NCBI GenBank assembly: GCA_032629725.1
Contig: JAFEVB010000002.1
Coordinates: 2,852,001 to 2,916,000 of the forward strand
DNA: 64,000 nucleotides
From: Gremmenia infestans
Taxonomy: Eukaryota > Ascomycota > Leotiomycetes > Helotiales > Hamatocanthoscyphaceae
Direction: 5' to 3'
The position numbers were made by a program, and so were the translations under genes. The notes under the pieces are model-generated. The model was given only the letters and a program-made list of their open reading frames with translations, made no database searches and was not told the DNA's origin. Numbering within the stretch: position 1 is the stretch's first letter; every line of letters begins with the position of its first letter. Shown here in pieces: positions 57,845 to 64,000 of the stretch.

Positions 57845-59561
57845 ATGACTACTGAAATCATCCTCGACTCTCAAGTCAATAGCTTTGACTATGTCATTGT
57901 CGGCGGCGGCACTGCCGGCTGTGTCATTGCAAGCAGACTCTCCGAATACTTGCCTCACAAGAAGATCCTCATGGTCGAGGCTGGCCCAAGCGACTTTAAT
58001 GATGATCGAGTACTGAAGCTCAAGGAATGGCTCACCCTGTTAGGTGGTGAGCTTGACTATGACTATGGAACCGTGGAGCAGCCCAATGGTACGCCCAACG
58101 CCATTGATTGACTTAATACCTGAAGTTTGAACTAATCATGATCCAGGAAACTCTCACATCAGACACTCTAGAGCCAAGGTACTTGGAGGCTGCTCATCCC
58201 ACAATACTCTCATCTCATTCCGCCCGTTCGAGTATGATATGCAAGTATGGGAGAGCATGGGCTGCAAAGGATGGAACTTCAAGACCGTGACACGCCACCT
58301 TGACAACCTACGAAACCAAATCCAGCCGGTGCACCCTAGACATCGCAACCAGGTCTGTAAAGACTGGATCGAGTCATGCTCCACTGCTATGGGTATTCCG
58401 ATCATCAGGGACTTCAACGAGGAGATCCGAGAGACCGGCAAACTGGAGCAAGGCGTGGGCTTCTTCAACGTCTCATATAACCCTGATGACGGCCGTCGGA
58501 GCTCTGCTTCTGTAGCCTATATCCACCCTATTCTTCGGGGCCAGGAAAAGCGTCCCAACCTGACCATCTTGACCAATGCCTGGGTCAGCAAGATCAATGT
58601 CTCAGGCAGCACCGTGAAAGGTGTGAACGTGACATTGAAGTCCGGCACCAAGCTCACTGTCTCCCCCAAGGCCGAGACCATCCTCTGTGCAGGAGCAGTC
58701 GACACCTGCAGACTGATGCTGCTATCCGGCATTGGCCCCCAGCAACAACTCAAAGACCTTGATATCCCTGTGATCCACGATCTTCCCGGTGTCGGTGAGA
58801 ACCTCCTCGACCACCCCGAATCCATCATCATGTGGGAACTCAACGCTGCTGTCCCACCCCAAACAACCATGGACAGTGACGCAGGAATCTTCCTGCGCCG
58901 CGAGCTCCCCAATGCCGCAAAGAACAACACCGACCCCTTCCTCAATCCAGCAGCACTGCCAGATGGAAATATCGCAGATATCATGATGCACTGCTATCAG
59001 ATCCCCTTTTGCCTCAACACCGCTCGTCTCGGCTACGATGTTCCCATCAACGCTTTCTGCATGACGCCCAACATCCCACGCCCCCGATCTCGTGGACGCA
59101 TTTACCTCACCTCCGCCGACCCATCCGTCAAACCGGCTCTCGATTTCCGGTACTTCACGGACCCCGAAGGCTACGACGCAGCCACCATCGTCGCGGGTCT
59201 GAAAGCCGCGCGCGAAATCGCCAAGCAAGCCCCATTCAGCAACTGGCTGAAGAAAGAAGTCGCACCCGGCCCGAAAGTGCAGACTGATGAGGAGCTGTCC
59301 GAGTATGGGAGAAGGGTCGCGCATACGGTGTATCACCCGGCTGGTACCACGAAGATGGGTGCCAAGGACGACAGCATGGCGGTTGTGGATCATGAGTTGA
59401 AGGTCAGGGGCTTGAAGGGGGTTAGGATTGCTGATGCGGGAGTCTTCCCTACCATGACTACTATCAACCCCATGTTGACTGTTCTGGCTGTTGGGGAGCG
59501 GGCTGCTGAGTTGATTGCTATTGAGGCTGGATGGAGGGGCGACGGAAGGGCTAGATTGTAG
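57845..59561 (+). CDS. codA: Choline oxidase (GMC oxidoreductase)
   Basis: A FAD enzyme that oxidises choline to betaine aldehyde. Exons 57845-58088 and 58147-59561 join to 552 residues. The N terminus has the dinucleotide fold DYVIVGGGTAGCVIASRLSE and the acidic end of strand 2 (MVEAGPSD). LGGCSSHNTLISF contains the His of the covalent FAD link known in bacterial choline oxidase, here just after the intron. The C terminus has the catalytic HTVYHPAGTTKMG and NPMLTVLAVGERAA. Length and motifs fit choline oxidase better than other GMC enzymes. Together with the divergent aldehyde dehydrogenase it makes a two-step choline to glycine betaine path, described for moulds such as Aspergillus. GC content is higher in the second exon than in its surroundings. 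Confidence 0.93.
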
Positions 59562-59833
59562 ATATGTTGGAGATTGAGGAACAATGCTCGTGCATAGCTT
59601 GTTTTCGAATAGGGGTGTTTGAAATACTTGGGAAATTTTATAAAACTGGTGTTAAGCTATTAGGTATAAAAAATGCAGGCCCTTTTCTCATAGGTCCCCT
59701 GTCCATGGATGGCATCTTTTTGTTATTTGGATCGGCTTCTATATACCTGGTATTTACCATATGCCATTTCTGAGGTACCCGTACAATACATCCATTTGAG
59801 CCCTCCCACCCGTTGTCAAGTAAGTCATCCTCG

Positions 59834-61063
59834 TCACGTACTAACACCAAGCTGTTCAGCCTCCACCTCCAATTCCACCTCCACCTCGACCTTCTCCATC
59901 TCATACTCCCCAACCTCCTCCAGCACAAACTCCACAACCCTAGGACACAACTCCACGAAATCCGGCACCCGGTACGGATACCCGCGCAACCTCGCATCAC
60001 CCAGCCGTCTCTCAACAAACACCCAAATCCTTTCATACACAGCAGGCCATTTCTCGCGTGGAAGCATGGCCCAGAATTTCGAAGCGAGGGGCTGCTAACT
60101 GCGCGGGAGATGTTGAGGTCGAGGCGTGTGCTTTCGGTGGGCGTTAGGTTGAGTGTGGATTTTGAGGTGGAGGTGGATAGGGCCCAGGAGGGTGGTGGTT
60201 GGGTGGGTGGTGATGGGAGGAGAGGTGGAATTAGAGCTCGAGTTACAGGTTGGGGTCGAAGAGCTGGTGTGCAAGTACGGGCTGTGGATGGTTTACATGC
60301 AGAAGCTCGTGTGCGAGGAGGGCCTGTCTTGGGTCGAGGCTGGGCACTGCTGATGTATGGAGAGCCAACAGTAGCGGGGCCTTGCTGAGGGATACCGGAA
60401 TTGATGTCTAGGTTGCCGTCATTGTCGAAGTCGAAGTCGATGTTATAGTTGTCAGACAAACCAGAGTCATAATTGCTGGTACGTCGGGACCCTTTCTTCA
60501 CAAATGGGCTTATAGACCGTCGAGGGTAGTGGTGTTCTCCGCCGAACTCCTCGTGAGATCTCTTCCGTGCTCTCATAGCTTGAGTTCTCGAAGTCAGCAT
60601 TGCTCAAACCAAAACGCTACCAAGTTCTGGACTTGAAGCATCTCATTACTCTCCAAGTCGCGTCGCGAAAGAGAAACGACCCTCTCCTATCCCAATCTCT
60701 CATTCATTCGGGCACACACTAAATTTACTCACCAGTACTCCCAATCCTCTCCATAGCATCCACCTTTCCCCAGCTCACTCCCCCCTGAATGCCGCCCTTG
60801 ACAACCTCCCACCGCCTATTCAACTCCTCTTCCATACGCCCAAACTTCTCCTTCACATCTAGCAACCGGCCTTGCGTCTGTATATGTAGCATGTCCAATA
60901 TGTGGCTGTTACTCCCGTCCTCCTCGAGTTCAGCGTGCCCTAGTCTCTCATGCTTGCGGATGTGGTCAGATTCGGCGGCTTTGGAGGTCCAGAGCGCAAG
61001 CCTGCGTTTGCTGTACTCTTTGTACTCTGTATGGTAGTCGCTAGTGGGGAAGTCGTCGTTCAT
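59834..61063 (-). CDS. Unrecognised protein, three-exon model
   Basis: Exon 60733-61063 (110 codons, charged and helical: LDVKEKFGRMEEELNRRWEV) ends at a consensus GTGAGT donor. It joins in frame to 60247-60578 (basic start ARKRSHEEF, then acidic and Pro-rich disorder) and to 59834-60094 (LASKFWAMLPREKWPAVYER, ending in a Val-Glu repeat). The model gives 307 residues. The second intron (60095-60246) is itself open in the upstream frame, so an indel rather than an intron could explain the frame change there. The acceptor of intron 1 may be at 60579 or 60603; both keep frame. Two separate genes are possible. No family is recognised. Its 3' end converges on choline oxidase, 272 bp away. Confidence 0.55.
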
Positions 61064-62243
61064 GGTGGGGATAGGGGTGTGAATCTGCTACAAGCTTGTG
61101 GAGTGGAATGGCGTGGAGTGAGGAGGCCTCAAAGTAAGATGAGGAGTGCGACGCGGTAGATGCTGGCTGTATCTTGGTATGAAGTATGCTGAGAAAGACC
61201 TTCAGGTTTTTGAGAGAGAACACTCTACCATGTAGCATGGGCAAAACTGATAGTGCCCCCCCCACTCCGCGAGCGGTGAGGGAATGGATATCACTATGCG
61301 GAAGTTATCAAGCTTTAAAACTGCGGGAGAGAGATACAAGGCAATTCAATTGTTTCTGTGACAGATCTAAAGTATGTATCGTAGTAGTATACTTCAGATA
61401 CTTGCGCTTCTACAATAACTCATGCCTTCATTTCTCTTTCCCAAAATGTAGATTTTGCTTGCCAGAAAGATTATTTTGGGACGCTTGTATGAATATGATT
61501 CTCTGCATAGAAGTATAGCAATGAGTACCCAGTACCCGGTAATGTACCCAGCAAAGGGTGAGTCTGTCGCTGTTTCTGCCCCTTTAATTAAGCGAGTGAG
61601 GGGTGTAGAATAATACCTTCTAGCTATTACCTCGAAACTCCCTGAATGAACAGCCTAGCAATAATCATTCCTAACGGTGATTAGGGACATATGATGTCTC
61701 TCCTCATGATAAGCCAGAAAAGATATAGAAAAGGCTTCATAGCCCATCGAGCACTGCTTATTGGACTGCTACGATGAAGATGAAGCGCAAACCCCCAAGA
61801 AGAAGCGTGGTGAAGCTCCGCAACGTTCAGATGGGGTCCACGTGTATGTATTGAGGTATCGAGAGTCATGATTTATATATCTTAGCTGGGTCTCTCACTC
61901 TTTAGATAGACTTCCCGAGCAGTTTACATAGAACTAACCAATTACTCACCAGAGATCCTTTCCCTGGACATAACTATCAGAATGTTGAAAAAATGATTGA
62001 AAGTTGGTACCTACCTAGTAGCCTTAGTAGGTACAAACTCTTGTCAATTGGGAATTGATCATATATTATGGTCATTTCATAAGAGAGTCATCTTTGAGAA
62101 ATTATTTGTTTAGGGAAGACGCGGCTGTGTTTTGACATCCCTCAGCCTCGCCTCAAAACAAATCCAACATCATCCTCCTACCAACTCCTGTAAACAAGTT
62201 TCCACACACCCTCTAATCTCCCCCTCTACACATAACTAGAAAC
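61064..62243. other. Intergenic, no supported gene
   Basis: The region between two divergent unrecognised genes. Only short ORFs occur. Repeated TACCTAG/TAGGTAC fragments appear near 62010-62032. Confidence 0.5.
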
Positions 62244-62616
62244 ATGGTAGCCACCTCTCCCTCCTCTTCTCTGATCCTCTAGCTTACATACAGAATAGTC
62301 TAAAGATTCCTCATACACCTACATCCACTTCAACCGACCCCGCGACGCGGACCTCTTCGAAGACTTCTGCAAAGACAAGCTTCCCGACGACGAAATCTAC
62401 GTGCCGCCACACAACCAGCCCATCAACCCCGAAGACGAAGACGATGTAGTACCTGACCAGCACGCGGCATTTGGAATTCAGCGCGCGACGCAGAAAGTGA
62501 AGGAGCCGGCGTGGAAGGATTTGGGGCTTGCGGATTTGATGAAAAAGGGACCGGATGGGAAGAAGAAGGCGACGGGAAGTGGATTTAAACCTAAGACGAG
62601 ATTCATGCCTAGGTAA
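62244..62616 (+). CDS. Small unrecognised protein; ATG alone in exon 1
   Basis: The coding part of exon 1 is only the ATG (62244-62246). A 52-nt intron (62247-62298, GTAGCC to TAG) follows and exon 2 (62299-62616) gives the rest, 106 residues in all. The frame and the N terminus (SKDSSYTYIHFNRPRDADLF) fit only if AATAG is used as acceptor; the CAG five bases before it gives the wrong frame. The protein is charged, acidic in the middle (NPEDEDDVV) and ends basic (GFKPKTRFMPR). It looks like a conserved small fungal protein but I cannot name it. Confidence 0.65.
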
Positions 62617-62945
62617 TTGATGGGCCTGCGGTGATACTTGTATGCTATTATGAGGGGGGGGGGAAGGGACAGGGCGACTGCGAGGCTTTATGGTGATACC
62701 CAGATTATACAGGAGTTATGGGAGGCATTTGGGACACGGCGCGAATACTTGATGAGAGAATAAGGTCTCGAAGGCACAAAACTCAGAAAAATCCCACTTT
62801 TTGATCAAAAGAGTCCCTCTCTTGACTTGGGAATCATTCATGACTACATCTGTCAACCCAGAGCTCTACCAGAGCTCATCCGTAACTCCACCCATGCCAA
62901 TACGCCCCCCAAATGACCAGTATTATCTCTCTAGCTCTCAATATC
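62617..62945. other. Convergent 3' spacer
   Basis: A 329-bp spacer between the small gene and TRS31, with a G run at about 62654-62663. No gene was seen. Confidence 0.5.
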
Positions 62946-63727
62946 TCAACTCTTCCCCAAATAAGCCTCCCTCTCCACAACCTCCGGCTGGAACTTCACC
63001 AAGAAAACCGTCTTTCCCGGCCACAGTTCTCCCTCCTCTCCCTTCCCCACACTATGCGCCGTAACCCTTGCCGGGAAACCCGCCCCATCACAAACACCCT
63101 CCACAATACCCGCAACAAAGGCCGCGCAATTCAGCTGGTTCATCTCCTTGGGCACGCTGATGTACTGATTAACCAGGGGCTCGTTATCCGAAATCATATA
63201 CTCGTCCGGTGTCTCTGGGTTTGAAGATTTCTCTAGCGCATCTGCAGGCCGCGAGAAGAGGTGGCGCCAGAGGGCCGTGGTGATGAATTGTAGCAGGGCG
63301 ATGATGTTGAGGGGCCGCGTCTGCGAGCGCGTGGGCTCGCGGTAGAGGAGGAGATCGAGAAGTTTGAGGCCGATAGGATGGCCTTGGACGTTCAATCTGT
63401 ATACAAATCCATAATCAGTATATATCCATCAAGCACCTCAACCAATTGAACAGTGTGAACACTGTAATTGAGTGTATGCAGAGGAAATATGACCTACCGC
63501 TTCTCCAGATCCTGAATGCCCGTTACCCGCTTCTGCGCATAGCTGACCATCTCCCCAAACAGATAGGCAAAGCTTGCCTGGCTGAGCTCCTGCGTCCGGC
63601 TGCGGTTCAGGGGGCGGTTGTATATCGTCTTGCCGCTGGATGGGTATTTCAAGCCGGTTTGGGAGCCTCGCTGGGCTTGTGCAGGCTGGCCTCCCAGTGG
63701 TGGCTTTACGGGTTGTGAGGATGCCAT
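62946..63727 (-). CDS. TRS31: TRAPP complex subunit Trs31
   Basis: Trs31 (TRAPPC5) is a Bet3-family core subunit of TRAPP, the tether and GEF for Ypt1/Rab1 in ER-to-Golgi traffic. Exons 63498-63727 and 62946-63396 join in frame to 226 residues. After a 45-residue polar N terminus come LSQASFAYLFGEMVSYAQKR, GHPIGLKLLDLLLYRE, LLQFITTALWRHLFSRPAD, and the highly conserved stretch YMISDNEPLVNQYISVPKEM with LNCAAFVAGIVEGVCDGAGF. The intron interrupts the first helix region after LEKR. The start is the only ATG upstream of the domain. Confidence 0.94.
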
Positions 63728-64000
63728 TCTGCTTGGTGTGGTAAGCAGGGCCTGTGTGGCATCGGACCAGATATGGTTGTCCTATCAATTCTGGCACATA
63801 GAGTGGTGGGTTGTAGGTGTATATGGTGGAGCTTGGATTTTGCGAGGTTGGTGATGTTTCTAGCGAAGGGGAGCTTGAAAGCTTGAGGCGAAACGACCAA
63901 CGAGCAATCCTCTGGCAACGAGAGCAGCGTATCAAGTTATAATTTATTGTAGTCTAGGTATTATTTATTATCTATACAAAGCAACTTGGTTGCCCAATTC
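63728..64000. other. Upstream flank of TRS31, right window edge
   Basis: The likely TRS31 promoter and leader. No other gene is supported before the window ends. Confidence 0.5.

Noticed and set aside
58722..59393. 223-codon minus-strand ORF over choline oxidase
   Set aside because: Antisense to the conserved GMC coding sequence; long antisense frames are common in GC-rich exons.
59813..60388. 191-codon plus-strand ORF opposite the three-exon gene
   Set aside because: Repetitive His/Leu and Arg/Gly content mirrors the Val-Glu and Pro-rich coding of the other strand.

Overview
The window is nuclear DNA of a filamentous ascomycete (Pezizomycotina). The evidence is dense protein genes carrying many 45-90 nt introns with GTRNGT donors and CTAAC/CTGAC-type branch points, plus families typical of moulds: exocyst SEC3, ERG27, CHS7, a BRE4-like membrane protein, a Zn2Cys6 factor, and a choline oxidase/betaine aldehyde dehydrogenase pair. 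The style of the proteins suggests Leotiomycetes, but that is only an impression. No rRNA, CRISPR array, prokaryotic operon or tRNA was seen; tRNAs were not searched exhaustively.

Layout. 0.3-5.1 kb: SEC3 (+). 5.8-7.3 kb: an MFS monocarboxylate-type transporter (+), tail to tail with ERG27 (-, 7.6-9.3 kb). 9.8-12.1 kb: a glycerol-3-phosphate/DHAP acyltransferase (-). 12.1-19.5 kb is gene-poor and accessory-like: one orphan ORF, a secreted lectin/glucanase-like gene with seven short exons (14.7-15.7 kb), a protein relic, and a broken Zn2Cys6 transcription factor (16.4-18.2 kb). 19.5-21.3 kb: a predicted zinc-dependent nucleic-acid deaminase with an AT-hook, whose start codon is split by an intron. 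22.3-25.9 kb: NDUFAF3-like and dihydroxy-acid dehydratase genes (-). 27.2-29.4 kb: an alpha/beta-hydrolase fused to a Cys-phosphatase (+). 29.9-33.6 kb: a BRE4/aromatic-acid-exporter-like membrane protein (+). 33.9-35.2 kb: a lipase-like hydrolase (-). 37.1-38.9 kb: an unrecognised protein with a Gln/Gly/Tyr-rich tail (-). 41.1-43.1 kb: a PHO80-type cyclin (-). 43.1-49.6 kb: a 6.5 kb stretch without a supported gene. 49.6-50.8 kb: CHS7 (+). 51.5-54.1 kb: a coiled-coil protein with four Myb/SANT-like modules on tandemly duplicated exons (+), followed by a MITE-like element. 55.3-59.6 kb: the divergent betaine aldehyde dehydrogenase/choline oxidase pair. 59.8-63.7 kb: two unrecognised small proteins and TRS31.

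How the genes relate. Most are unrelated housekeeping genes in no operon-like order. The one clear functional unit is the divergent choline oxidase/betaine aldehyde dehydrogenase pair (choline to glycine betaine). ERG27 and the acyltransferase both act in ER lipid synthesis, and SEC3, CHS7 and TRS31 all serve secretion and wall building, but none of these is a cluster. The most unusual items are the AT-hook deaminase, the Myb exon array, the hydrolase-phosphatase fusion, several extreme splice structures (split ATG, ATG-only exon, 8-nt microexon, GC-AG intron), and four perfect copies of one 10-bp palindrome, all intergenic.
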